Shown here one piece after another: positions 45,541 through 51,494 of a stretch of 62,350 bases of DNA. The position numbers and the translations under genes are program-made. Source of the stretch: a virus. The stretch is taken from the IMG/VR virus record IMGVR_UViG_3300035190_001508, positions 1 through 62,350 of that record; one strand, written 5' to 3'. Under the pieces are notes generated by a model, which searched no databases, was not told where the DNA came from, and saw nothing but the letters and a program-made list of their open reading frames with translations. The stretch's first letter is position 1; each line of letters opens with the position of its first letter.

Positions 45541-46103
45541 TGTTTTTTGTAGCGGTTGACTTTTTTAGCTTTGAACACCTCAAGGAGTTTGGGGACCTGC
45601 TCCCAGTCCACCGCAAGAATGCAGTGGTCGTGGAGATCAAGGAACGCGCAGTGGTGCACGCCGTTGGTTTGGAGCCAATGGCCGAGCTGGTCGCTGGCCT
45701 CGGAGGCGTTTATGCTGTAGTTCCAAGGCAGGACCACGGACTTGTGGAACCGCGGGAGTTCGGCCTTGACCCGTGCCGGTCGTGTGTCTGTTGCCGGCAG
45801 TACGCGGCAGGTAATTGCGACTAGGTGTGTTATGGTATTTTGCATGTTGTTTTTTGTTTGTTTTTTGGGTGTGTCCCAGACCGCAATGCTAGGCTCCGCA
45901 ACTGGTTGCGGGGCTTGGACTACGGGTTCTGGAGACGAGATTCTGGAGTTGTGAGATTCTAGCGCGTGCTCGGAGCCCGACGCTAGAACTATTCTTCCGG
46001 TTGGGAAGCACTGGTAAACGGAGCTGGTCGCCCGCCCCGTTATGGGGCAGACGCCAGTCTTGGACGATTCGCCAAGGTACACGGCTATTGTTGCTGGCTT
46101 CAT
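45537..46103 (-). CDS. Hypothetical protein, 188 aa
   Basis: The N-terminal part (residues 1-60) resembles a small Cys-containing module (GVCPITGRATSSVYQCFPTG). A Pro/Gln-rich linker follows, and the C-terminal domain starts at a second Met (residue 87), so an internal translation start is possible. CAFLDLHDHCILAVDWEQVP is the best-conserved-looking segment. No family is recognised. Confidence 0.5.
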   Translation of the reverse strand: MKPATIAVYLGESSKTGVCPITGRATSSVYQCFPTGRIVLASGSEHALESHNSRISSPEPVVQAPQPVAEPSIAVWDTPKKQTKNNMQNTITHLVAITCRVLPATDTRPARVKAELPRFHKSVVLPWNYSINASEASDQLGHWLQTNGVHHCAFLDLHDHCILAVDWEQVPKLLEVFKAKKVNRYKKQ

Positions 46104-46106
46104 GAT

Positions 46107-46754
46107 TCACCAAACATTAAGGGCCTTAAGGGTAGCGGCGTCGCGGTCGAGGTAGGACGGCCAAGCGTACTTGGCCAGCTTGTCGATCAGGTCTTTTGCC
46201 GCGCCGTCTGCGAACAGCAGTGCGGTTGGTTGGACCTTCCACGGGTTGGGCTGTAGCCCGTTCCACGCGGCGTTCGCCAGCTCGTCTACATACCTGCTTG
46301 GTGGTTTGGAAAGCAGGCGGCCAGCGTTGCGGCCGTTGGTTGCAAGCGCGCGCCACACAGCGTCGGTTTCCAATTCGTTTAGTCCAGCGCGGTCAGCAAC
46401 AGCCCTGACGATCTGGCCTATGCTGTTGCGGTCGATCCGTTGGGGCTTGGACGGCGGAGGTGCTGGCTCGAGTCCTTCCACTGGAGGTGCTGGTGGGGAG
46501 CTTTCGATGCCAATGCGCACGCGCTCGAGCCCGATTCGCTTTACAACATCGTGCAGGGCCCCGCGCGCTTCGTTCATGGTGTTGCCCTTGGCCACTATGC
46601 GGCCGCAACCAATGCTTGTAATGGACCACCCCTTGCCCGTTACCGAGCGGTGGAGTGCCAAGTTAAGCGGGTGGTCCAAGCGGCTAGCCTTGATCCTGTA
46701 GTAATTGTTGCGGTACGCAACGGGTATTTGTATGTATTCGATTTCTGGTTTCAT
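46107..46754 (-). CDS. Hypothetical two-domain protein, 215 aa
   Basis: The N-terminal region is beta-rich (IQIPVAYRNNYYRIKASRLD). A Pro-rich linker (SSPPAPPVEGLEPAPPPSKP) separates it from a helical C-terminal domain rich in Ala and Trp. It lies in the final, longest segment of the ribozyme-punctuated operon. The function is unknown. Confidence 0.55.
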   Translation of the reverse strand: MKPEIEYIQIPVAYRNNYYRIKASRLDHPLNLALHRSVTGKGWSITSIGCGRIVAKGNTMNEARGALHDVVKRIGLERVRIGIESSPPAPPVEGLEPAPPPSKPQRIDRNSIGQIVRAVADRAGLNELETDAVWRALATNGRNAGRLLSKPPSRYVDELANAAWNGLQPNPWKVQPTALLFADGAAKDLIDKLAKYAWPSYLDRDAATLKALNVW

Positions 46755-46771
46755 GTTTTTGTGTTTGGGGG

Positions 46772-47017
46772 TTAGACAATAAGGTCGATTCCGTTGAGGT
46801 GGAGCGAGCGGAACTTCTGCTCGCCGCGGTCGTCAATGTCCCACGCGTGGACCACCACATACCGGATACCCTTTTTGCTTACGGCTACGCGGTTGACTTG
46901 GTCAACCTTAAAAACACGGACGCCCGTGTTGGTTTGCTGTGAGTCTAGCGCGTTGTAGCGGATCGTGCGACCCGCAAGCGCGCTGACGATTCTTTCAGTG
47001 CTTGCTGTTGTGTTCAT
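46772..47017 (-). CDS. Hypothetical beta-rich protein, 81 aa
   Basis: The ATG at 47017 lies 31 nt after the predicted cleavage site of ribozyme A, which decides the start. The sequence is beta-rich (RVFKVDQVNRVAVSKKGIRY), and the leader lacks a Shine-Dalgarno sequence. The fold suggests a small barrel or OB-like domain, but no motif confirms this. Confidence 0.55.
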   Translation of the reverse strand: MNTTASTERIVSALAGRTIRYNALDSQQTNTGVRVFKVDQVNRVAVSKKGIRYVVVHAWDIDDRGEQKFRSLHLNGIDLIV

Positions 47018-47044
47018 TATTGGTAAGAGCGGATTGGTTGGCTT

Positions 47045-47106
47045 CCGCGACCACCCTTGGGGGGAGAGGGTGGTTTCGGCCCTTGCTACGGGGCCTCGTC
47101 AGGCGG
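47045..47106 (-). ncRNA. Type I hammerhead ribozyme, copy A
   Basis: On the minus strand: stem I CCGC/GCGG; core CTGACGA; stem II GGCCC/GGGCC with an 8-nt loop; GAAA; stem III ACCACCCT/AGGGTGGT; and the cleavage triplet GTC. Cleavage is predicted between 47049 and 47048. It starts immediately after the TAA of the 48-aa gene and leaves a 31-nt leader for the gene at 46772. Its stem III sequence is unlike the other copies but fully paired. Confidence 0.9.
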
Positions 47107-47253
47107 TTAGTCGCGGTAGTCTTCGTACAAGTCTCGAAGCTTGTGTCGCAGTAGTTCAAACTCTAAAGAATCACTATCATCAGTGATTATCTCAAGCAGT
47201 TCTTTTGCAATGCTGTAGATTTCCAGCACGATTTCGTCTTTTGTTTTTTGCAT
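47107..47253 (-). CDS. Small acidic helical protein, 48 aa
   Basis: This gene is bracketed by ribozymes B and A, so it would become a monocistronic mRNA. The ATG lies 29 nt after the ribozyme B cleavage site, and the TAA touches stem I of ribozyme A. The product is helical and acidic (MQKTKDEIVLEIYSIAKELL). The function is unknown. Confidence 0.65.
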   Translation of the reverse strand: MQKTKDEIVLEIYSIAKELLEIITDDSDSLEFELLRHKLRDLYEDYRD

Positions 47254-47278
47254 GTATTTAGTGCGGGTTGGTTGGCTT

Positions 47279-47330
47279 CCGCGACGCCTTCACGGCGTTT
47301 CGGCCCTTGCTACAGGGCCTCGTCAGGCGG
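47279..47330 (-). ncRNA. Type I hammerhead ribozyme, copy B
   Basis: Stem I is CCGC/GCGG, the core CTGACGA, stem II GGCCC/GGGCC and the junction GAAA. Stem III is the short ACGCC/GGCGT with loop GTGAA, and GTC is the cleavage triplet. Cleavage is predicted between 47283 and 47282. The TAA of the 51-aa gene directly precedes it. Confidence 0.9.
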
Positions 47331-47486
47331 TTAGTCGCAGTCGTATTTCCTTTCGAGGTGGTCCTCGTGGCACAGCTCGCAAAGGAGTTTTTGGTTTACC
47401 CTGTAAAAGCGGATTTCGTCCAGCTTAATTTGTTCGAGCGTGTGAACACACCCGCACTCGTTGCATTTGATTTTGTCTGGGTTCAT
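47331..47486 (-). CDS. Small zinc-ribbon protein, 51 aa
   Basis: The ATG at 47486 forms an ATGA overlap with the upstream stop, so the longer in-frame extension is not used. Two CxxC pairs (CNECG and CELC) about 25 residues apart suggest a treble-clef or zinc ribbon. CELCHEDHLERK also recalls HNH-like knuckles, but the protein is too short for a nuclease domain. It may bind nucleic acid or host RNA polymerase. Confidence 0.6.
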   Translation of the reverse strand: MNPDKIKCNECGCVHTLEQIKLDEIRFYRVNQKLLCELCHEDHLERKYDCD

Positions 47487-47773
47487 TGGAATAGGTGGTT
47501 GGTTTGGAGTGTGCGTCGAATAATGCGTCTGGCTCCGGCAGGGGTTGTGTAGCCTTGGCTCCGCGGGCTTACAAACCCGCACTGGTGGAGGTCCGGCACG
47601 CGGGCACCGCGAGCTGGTAGCCCGTAGCGTAGCTGGTCGTCTGGCAGGCCGCCGCAGTAGGGGCTGTAGAGTGCCTCCACGCCGTGGCCGCAGGGGTTCA
47701 TAAGGACAACCCCGAAATAGCCGAAGCTATTCGCGTGGGTACTTACCGATAGCACATAGTAGTCTGGTTTCAT
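47483..47773 (-). CDS. Hypothetical protein, 96 aa
   Basis: The ATG lies 31 nt after the cleavage site of ribozyme C. The sequence has a beta-rich start (YYVLSVSTHANSFGYFGVVL), Cys/Gly-rich loops and a basic C-terminus (ARRIIRRTLQ). The stop overlaps the zinc-ribbon start. No family is recognised. Confidence 0.55.
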   Translation of the reverse strand: MKPDYYVLSVSTHANSFGYFGVVLMNPCGHGVEALYSPYCGGLPDDQLRYGLPARGARVPDLHQCGFVSPRSQGYTTPAGARRIIRRTLQTNHLFQ

Positions 47774-47800
47774 TATTGGTTTGAGCGGATTGGTTGGCTT

Positions 47801-47860
47801 CCGCGACCGCCCGTTTTCACGGGAGGTTTCGGCCCTTGCTACGGGGCCTCGTCAGGCGGG
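47801..47860 (-). ncRNA. Type I hammerhead ribozyme, copy C
   Basis: Stem I is CCGC/GCGG, the core CTGACGA, stem II GGCCC/GGGCC and the junction GAAA. Stem III is ACCTCCCG/CGGGCGGT with a single T-C mismatch and loop TGAAAA. Cleavage is predicted between 47805 and 47804, giving a 31-nt leader. It starts right after the TAA of the 72-aa gene. Confidence 0.9.
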
Positions 47861-48079
47861 TTAGCGCACGAGGAAACTTTCCACATGCTCGAGGGTGGCT
47901 GGGTCCAAGTGCACCACATGGTTCCTGAACTCTGGGCCTAGCTGGTACGCCTTGTGGCGCGCCAGCTCCTGCTGTTCGGCGGTTAGGCCGGAGTCTGTCC
48001 AGCTTGGCGGCAAGCCGCGCGGGTGGACAACAACGCGGGCTCCTTGGCCGCAGTAATCGGTTAGTAGGTATGCTTCCAT
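47861..48079 (-). CDS. Hypothetical protein, 72 aa
   Basis: The protein is soluble and contains CGQGARVVVHPRGLPPSW and a C-terminal HLDPATLEHVESFLVR. It is the last gene of a five-gene segment between ribozymes D and C. The function is unknown. Confidence 0.55.
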   Translation of the reverse strand: MEAYLLTDYCGQGARVVVHPRGLPPSWTDSGLTAEQQELARHKAYQLGPEFRNHVVHLDPATLEHVESFLVR

Positions 48080-48092
48080 ATTTTTTTTGTTT

Positions 48093-48251
48093 CTATTGTT
48101 CGGGTTCGTAGTCTTCGTTGCAGGGATCGGGCGGTAGCGGGTCGTATTCGGGATCGCGCTGGCGGCTAGGCTGGCACGATTCGCAGTTGCTGTCTGGGTC
48201 AGGCCAGTAGCGGCTACCGCACTCGCTACACGCCCATGGTGCTTTGCTCAT
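48093..48251 (-). CDS. Small zinc-finger protein with acidic tail, 52 aa
   Basis: The ATG at 48251 overlaps the upstream stop (ATGA). Two CxxC pairs (CSECG and CESC) are spaced for a zinc ribbon. The C-terminal half is acidic and Pro-rich (DPEYDPLPPDPCNEDYEPEQ), perhaps a DNA mimic or partner-binding tail. Confidence 0.6.
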   Translation of the reverse strand: MSKAPWACSECGSRYWPDPDSNCESCQPSRQRDPEYDPLPPDPCNEDYEPEQ

Positions 48252-48430
48252 TGTTCCTGTTTGGTTTGAGGTGAGTCCCACACGAAATCCTTTTCGTGCG
48301 GGTCGTTTGGCTTAAGGTTCCACCTGTAGTAGGTGCGTGCCCCAACGCGGCACTCAATAAGAGTGTTCGCCTTGGTGTAGTTTGGCGAGGCGTTAATCCA
48401 CTCGCGCAGTGCTTCTTGTATGGTTTTCAT
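48248..48430 (-). CDS. Hypothetical protein, 60 aa
   Basis: The ATG at 48430 overlaps the stop of the 48-aa membrane protein. The helix MKTIQEALREWINASPNYTK is followed by CRVGARTYYRWNLKPNDP, a possible small winged or helix-turn-helix-like unit. The similarity is too weak to call a DNA-binding fold. Confidence 0.55.
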   Translation of the reverse strand: MKTIQEALREWINASPNYTKANTLIECRVGARTYYRWNLKPNDPHEKDFVWDSPQTKQEQ

Positions 48431-48573
48431 GGGACGGGATGGTAGTGGGTTGGCGAGCCTGCGCGGATGCGTAGCTCGAGGTCGCTGGGGCCCCACGCAC
48501 CGCCTTGTATGGCGATGCCTAGGATGATTGCCGCCAAAAGAATAGCGGCTTGGATTATGGTTGCTAGGTTCAT
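48427..48573 (-). CDS. Small membrane protein, 48 aa
   Basis: MNLATIIQAAILLAAIILGI is one transmembrane helix, followed by a polar, Arg/His-containing tail. The stop overlaps the next ATG (ATGA), and the ATG lies 3 nt after the previous stop. The overlap supports translation. Confidence 0.6.
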   Translation of the reverse strand: MNLATIIQAAILLAAIILGIAIQGGAWGPSDLELRIRAGSPTHYHPVP

Positions 48574-48576
48574 GAT

Positions 48577-48897
48577 TCAGGATTCGGTTGTCGGGCAGGG
48601 CTTGCCTTCCCAGTTGTTGTAGTGCTCTTCCGCGGCCGCGTCAATAGCGGGGTGGATTGTGTAGTCCGCCAGTAGCTCCGCGGGTTCGTTTCCAAGCACG
48701 AGGTAGGCGTACTTGTGATGGCCGCCGAAGGTCAGCCACACGCGGCTTTCGTCGGTTGCGTTTACTTCTTCGACGGCCTTGTCAAGGGTATCGCAAGGAA
48801 CCCAGCCGTCGCCGTTGTCCACGGCCGCAATGTGCGCGCCGTGCTTTTGTAGTGTGCAGAGCAGGCTCCGCACGGGAATGGTCCAGTTGTATTTCAT
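48577..48897 (-). CDS. Hypothetical protein, 106 aa
   Basis: The ATG lies 32 nt after the ribozyme D cleavage site. The sequence looks like a small alpha/beta domain (RVWLTFGGHHKYAYLVLGNE) with a helical acidic end. No catalytic motif is seen. Confidence 0.6.
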   Translation of the reverse strand: MKYNWTIPVRSLLCTLQKHGAHIAAVDNGDGWVPCDTLDKAVEEVNATDESRVWLTFGGHHKYAYLVLGNEPAELLADYTIHPAIDAAAEEHYNNWEGKPCPTTES

Positions 48898-48925
48898 TGT
48901 TTTTTTTGGCGGATTGGTTTGGCTT

Positions 48926-48978
48926 CCGCGACGCCTTCACGGCGTTTCGGTCCCTGCCACGGGACCATCATCAGGCGG
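48926..48978 (-). ncRNA. Type I hammerhead ribozyme, copy D
   Basis: Stem I is CCGC/GCGG, the core CTGATGA, then one extra T, stem II GGTCCC/GGGACC, GAAA, stem III ACGCC/GGCGT and GTC. The TGA stop of the 62-aa gene is inside CTGATGA. Stem II differs from copies A-C but is fully paired. Cleavage is predicted between 48930 and 48929. Confidence 0.87.
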
Positions 48979-49159
48979 GGTCTAGGATTTGCAAGCGCTT
49001 TGTCGGCCACAACGAGCCGTTGTCCTTGGCCGTTTCCCAGTAAGCAAAGCCCCTCCACTCTTCGGGGAGGTTCTCCGCCTCGAACTCCTCGTCGGTCAGA
49101 GGGGTAAGGGGGTCGGGAAACGGGTAAGCCTCATAACAATTGTCCAATTTTTTGGTCAT
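48971..49159 (-). CDS. Acidic hypothetical protein, 62 aa
   Basis: The protein is acidic with many aromatic residues (CYEAYPFPDPLTPLTDEEFE). Its stop codon is the TGA of the ribozyme D core, so the last coding bases are part of ribozyme stem I. The function is unknown. Confidence 0.6.
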   Translation of the reverse strand: MTKKLDNCYEAYPFPDPLTPLTDEEFEAENLPEEWRGFAYWETAKDNGSLWPTKRLQILDPA

Positions 49160-49180
49160 TTTTGCTGGGTTGGTTTAGTT

Positions 49181-49396
49181 TTAAACATTGGCTGGGCCGT
49201 GCCACTTGTCCCAGAGGTCCTGTTCGGGGATCTCCTCGAGCGTGTAGTCGCGGCGGCGCGGTGGGCGGTCTCCGAAGGCATCAGCAATGGCCTTTGCTTT
49301 CGTTTCGCCGTGGCCAAGAAGGCAACGGCCAAGGTGAACCCCAGAGGGGCGTGTGACGATCCAGACGAGGCTGGTGGTGTTGTTGTTGTTGGTCAT
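49181..49396 (-). CDS. Hypothetical protein, 71 aa
   Basis: The ATG at 49396 lies 31 nt after the ribozyme E cleavage site, which decides against a longer reading frame through the ribozyme. The sequence starts MTNNNNTTSLVWIVTRPSGV and includes DRPPRRRDYTLEEIPEQDLW. No family is recognised. Confidence 0.6.
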   Translation of the reverse strand: MTNNNNTTSLVWIVTRPSGVHLGRCLLGHGETKAKAIADAFGDRPPRRRDYTLEEIPEQDLWDKWHGPANV

Positions 49397-49423
49397 TATT
49401 TTTTTGGGCGGATTGGTTGGCTT

Positions 49424-49484
49424 CCGCGACCGCACCGCCGAAGCGGTTTGGTTTCGGTCCCTGCCACGGGAACTCATCAGGCGG
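49424..49484 (-). ncRNA. Type I hammerhead ribozyme, copy E
   Basis: Stem I is CCGC/GCGG and the core CTGATGA. Stem II GTTCCC/GGGACC has one T-C mismatch. After GAAA, stem III has ten positions with a 2-by-2 internal loop and a TTCG tetraloop, then GTC. The stop of the upstream gene is the core TGA. Cleavage is predicted between 49428 and 49427. The stem II mismatch may lower activity. Confidence 0.85.
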
Positions 49485-49902
49485 TGCGTAAACGGCGGGC
49501 TAGCTGGCTGGCGGTGCTGGCCGCGGTGAACTCAACCAGCTTGCCGCTAGGACGGCGGGCGGTCCACTCTACAGCGCGGTCGCGCCCGTGCTGACCAGTG
49601 CCCTTCTGGAAGCTTATGGTCCAGTTGGGGAACAGCGCGGACAGCGCGGCGTGTTCGGCCCAGTCTACGGCGTGACCAAGCGCGATGTTCTCGATCCACG
49701 CGTCGGCGGCGCGGTTGGACTTGGAGCAGGCCCAGCGCAGGCCGCTTTGGTAAGCGTGCGCGTTGATCGAAGGGTGCAGGAACCAAGTGGACCGCTGGGC
49801 CGCGCTGTGGACGACTAGGCCGCCACGGCTACGCAGTGCGGAGCACGGGCGGTACGGGTGGTTGGTGGGTTCCTTGCGGCTTTGGTAGGCTGTTTGACTC
49901 AT
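49477..49902 (-). CDS. Hypothetical basic protein, 141 aa
   Basis: The ATG at 49902 overlaps the stop of the 57-aa gene (ATGA). Features are WIENIALGHAVDWAEHAALS and a basic C-terminal half (HGRDRAVEWTARRPSGKLVE). It ends in the core of ribozyme E. There is some resemblance to small nuclease-like alpha/beta domains, but no active site can be named. Confidence 0.55.
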   Translation of the reverse strand: MSQTAYQSRKEPTNHPYRPCSALRSRGGLVVHSAAQRSTWFLHPSINAHAYQSGLRWACSKSNRAADAWIENIALGHAVDWAEHAALSALFPNWTISFQKGTGQHGRDRAVEWTARRPSGKLVEFTAASTASQLARRLRTA

Positions 49903-50072
49903 GGTTGTGGTTGGTTGGATTTGAGGTTGTCCACGATCCGCGCAAGGCGGAGCAGTTCTTCCCGTGCAGAGCACAGGCTTTCGTAGCTAGCTTCTGGGTT
50001 CTGGAGCACCTCGCAGTAAACCTGCACGGCGAACTCCCAAGTGGGAGTTGTGTCGATTGTTTTTGTTTTCAT
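49899..50072 (-). CDS. Helical protein, 57 aa
   Basis: The ATG at 50072 and the ATGA overlap at its end fix the frame. The sequence is helical (FAVQVYCEVLQNPEASYESL) with a C-terminal leucine-rich helix. It fills the gap between two neighbours. The function is unknown. Confidence 0.55.
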   Translation of the reverse strand: MKTKTIDTTPTWEFAVQVYCEVLQNPEASYESLCSAREELLRLARIVDNLKSNQPQP

Positions 50073-50096
50073 TGTATTATTTTTTGTGGTGTTGGT

Positions 50097-50342
50097 TCAT
50101 AGCCAAGGAAGGTACACTCCGCGGTTTTTTTCGATCCGATCAACGGCGTCAGCTTTGGCGTCTTCGATTGTGGGATACTCGAAGCGGTAGCCGTTTATGA
50201 CTAGCCGAACGGGCTCGCTCTCGCGCCAGAGCACACCAACGCCAAAGCGTTGGCCGCATCGCGTGAAACCGCCGAAAGATTGAGAGTATTTCAGCCCGTC
50301 AATCGTGCCAGTTTCTGTTTTCCATTCTATTTCAAGTTTCAT
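50097..50342 (-). CDS. Hypothetical beta-rich protein, 81 aa
   Basis: The ATG lies 30 nt after the ribozyme F cleavage site. The sequence looks like a small beta sheet followed by a helix (YRFEYPTIEDAKADAVDRIE), similar in shape to single-domain KTSC/RepB-like proteins, but I cannot name the family. Confidence 0.6.
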   Translation of the reverse strand: MKLEIEWKTETGTIDGLKYSQSFGGFTRCGQRFGVGVLWRESEPVRLVINGYRFEYPTIEDAKADAVDRIEKNRGVYLPWL

Positions 50343-50368
50343 TATTTTTTGGGCGGATTGGTTGGCTT

Positions 50369-50427
50369 CCGCGACCGCCCGTTTTCACGGGAGGTTTCGG
50401 CCCTTGCCAAGGGCCATCATCAGACGG
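50369..50427 (-). ncRNA. Type I hammerhead ribozyme, copy F
   Basis: Stem I is CCGT/GCGG with one G-T pair. The core is CTGATGA followed by one extra T. Stem II is GGCCC/GGGCC with loop TTGGCAA, then GAAA, stem III as in copy C, and GTC. The stop of the 107-aa gene is the core TGA. Cleavage is predicted between 50373 and 50372. Confidence 0.87.
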
Positions 50428-50743
50428 ACTTCTCGAGGCGGGCCTTGACCCGCGAGGCGTTGTGATCGCCGCAGTACAAGGGCACGCCGTACGGCTTGCC
50501 GTCAGCATCGACTGGCGCGTACCACTCGAGGCTGGCGAACTCCTCCTCGTTGGGGAGGTAGAACAGGCTGACCTGCTCGCTGGCGGCTTCCCATTCGCTG
50601 GAGCCCAGCTTTACACCCATGCCGCTGGGACCGCGGAGGCCCAGCTTGGCGATTGCTTCCCATGGCGAAGGCGCGACGGCCCAGCCCAAGTAGTTGACCG
50701 CCAAGTAGGCGGCCCCAGCATTGTTCACGTATGCTTTTTTCAT
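50420..50743 (-). CDS. Hypothetical protein, 107 aa
   Basis: This gene is bracketed by ribozymes G and F and would be monocistronic after cleavage. The N-terminal part is hydrophobic (AAYLAVNYLGWAVAPSPWEA) and the rest soluble. PYGVPLYCGDHNASRVKARL at the C-terminus has a Cys/His pair. The ATG lies 30 nt after the ribozyme G cleavage site. Confidence 0.6.
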   Translation of the reverse strand: MKKAYVNNAGAAYLAVNYLGWAVAPSPWEAIAKLGLRGPSGMGVKLGSSEWEAASEQVSLFYLPNEEEFASLEWYAPVDADGKPYGVPLYCGDHNASRVKARLEKSV

Positions 50744-50769
50744 ATTTAAAAAGCGGAGGGGTTTGGCTT

Positions 50770-50826
50770 CCGCGACCGCCCGTTTTCACGGGAGGTTTCG
50801 GCCCTTGCCAAGGGCCTCATCAGGCG
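50770..50826 (-). ncRNA. Type I hammerhead ribozyme, copy G
   Basis: Stem I is TTCGC/GCGGA including one G-T pair. The core is CTGATGA, stem II GGCCC/GGGCC with loop TTGGCAA, then GAAA, stem III as in copies C and F, and GTC. No extra base interrupts the core. The stop of the first operon gene is the core TGA. Cleavage is predicted between 50774 and 50773. Confidence 0.92.
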
Positions 50827-51494
50827 AAGTTTGCTTCGAGTTTCCAGAAGTGCTCGATGACCTCCTGCGGCACGCGCTTGCGCTTGCCGTCTTCCCCGTC
50901 GTCGAGGTAGCCGTTGTGCTCCGCGAACGCCAGCGAGCCAGCGAAGTCGCCGTGCGAAATGTCGGCGTACAGCGTATCGCCGTCGCGCTCGAGTTCGAGG
51001 GTGAACCCCTTGAACTTGTGCACCTCTTTTTTCGGCGGTGGCGTCGCCGCGGCAATGAACGCCGCGTCGCTGGCGTCCTTGGCCTTTGCGGCCTCGAATG
51101 CACGGGCGTGTTCGAGGTCTTCCAAGGCGGCAAGCTTGCGGCGTTCGAGCTCCGCTTCGAGTGCTTGCTCGAATGTGACGAACAGGCCGTGGTCGAACGC
51201 GTGGCCTTGCGGGTTCCGGCCGTCCAAGCGGCCGTGGCCAGTGTCGCAGTCGAGGACCGCTATGCTGTCCTGCTTGAGCACCACCGCGAGGTTGTGCGCG
51301 TGCCAGCCGTCCGAAGGGGCAAACCCGACGACCACCAAGGTGGGCTGGGGTTGGCCTTCCCACTCGCCGTTGTGCAGGATGCTGGCGTGGGACTCGAAGC
51401 CCGTTGCGGCGAGTGCTTCGGCGGCAACACCGCGGCTGATCTCTTCACCCGTTGCTTCAACAAGCAACCCAATATTCAATTCGTATTCTTTCAT
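50820..51494 (-). CDS. First gene of the ribozyme operon, hypothetical, 224 aa
   Basis: The ATG at 51494 (MKEYELNIGLLVEATGEE) is used; a TTG 111 bp upstream would place coding over the structured leader. The N-terminal half has a Gly/His/Asp-rich segment (VLDCDTGHGRLDGRNPQGHA), and the middle is a charged helix. The C-terminal 65 residues look like a separate small beta domain (FKGFTLELERDGDTLYADIS). The function is unknown. Confidence 0.6.
   Translation of the reverse strand: MKEYELNIGLLVEATGEEISRGVAAEALAATGFESHASILHNGEWEGQPQPTLVVVGFAPSDGWHAHNLAVVLKQDSIAVLDCDTGHGRLDGRNPQGHAFDHGLFVTFEQALEAELERRKLAALEDLEHARAFEAAKAKDASDAAFIAAATPPPKKEVHKFKGFTLELERDGDTLYADISHGDFAGSLAFAEHNGYLDDGEDGKRKRVPQEVIEHFWKLEANFA

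Noticed and set aside
47165-47190. CTGATGA inside the 48-aa gene.
   Set aside because: No GAAA, stem III or cleavage triplet follows; it is coding sequence.
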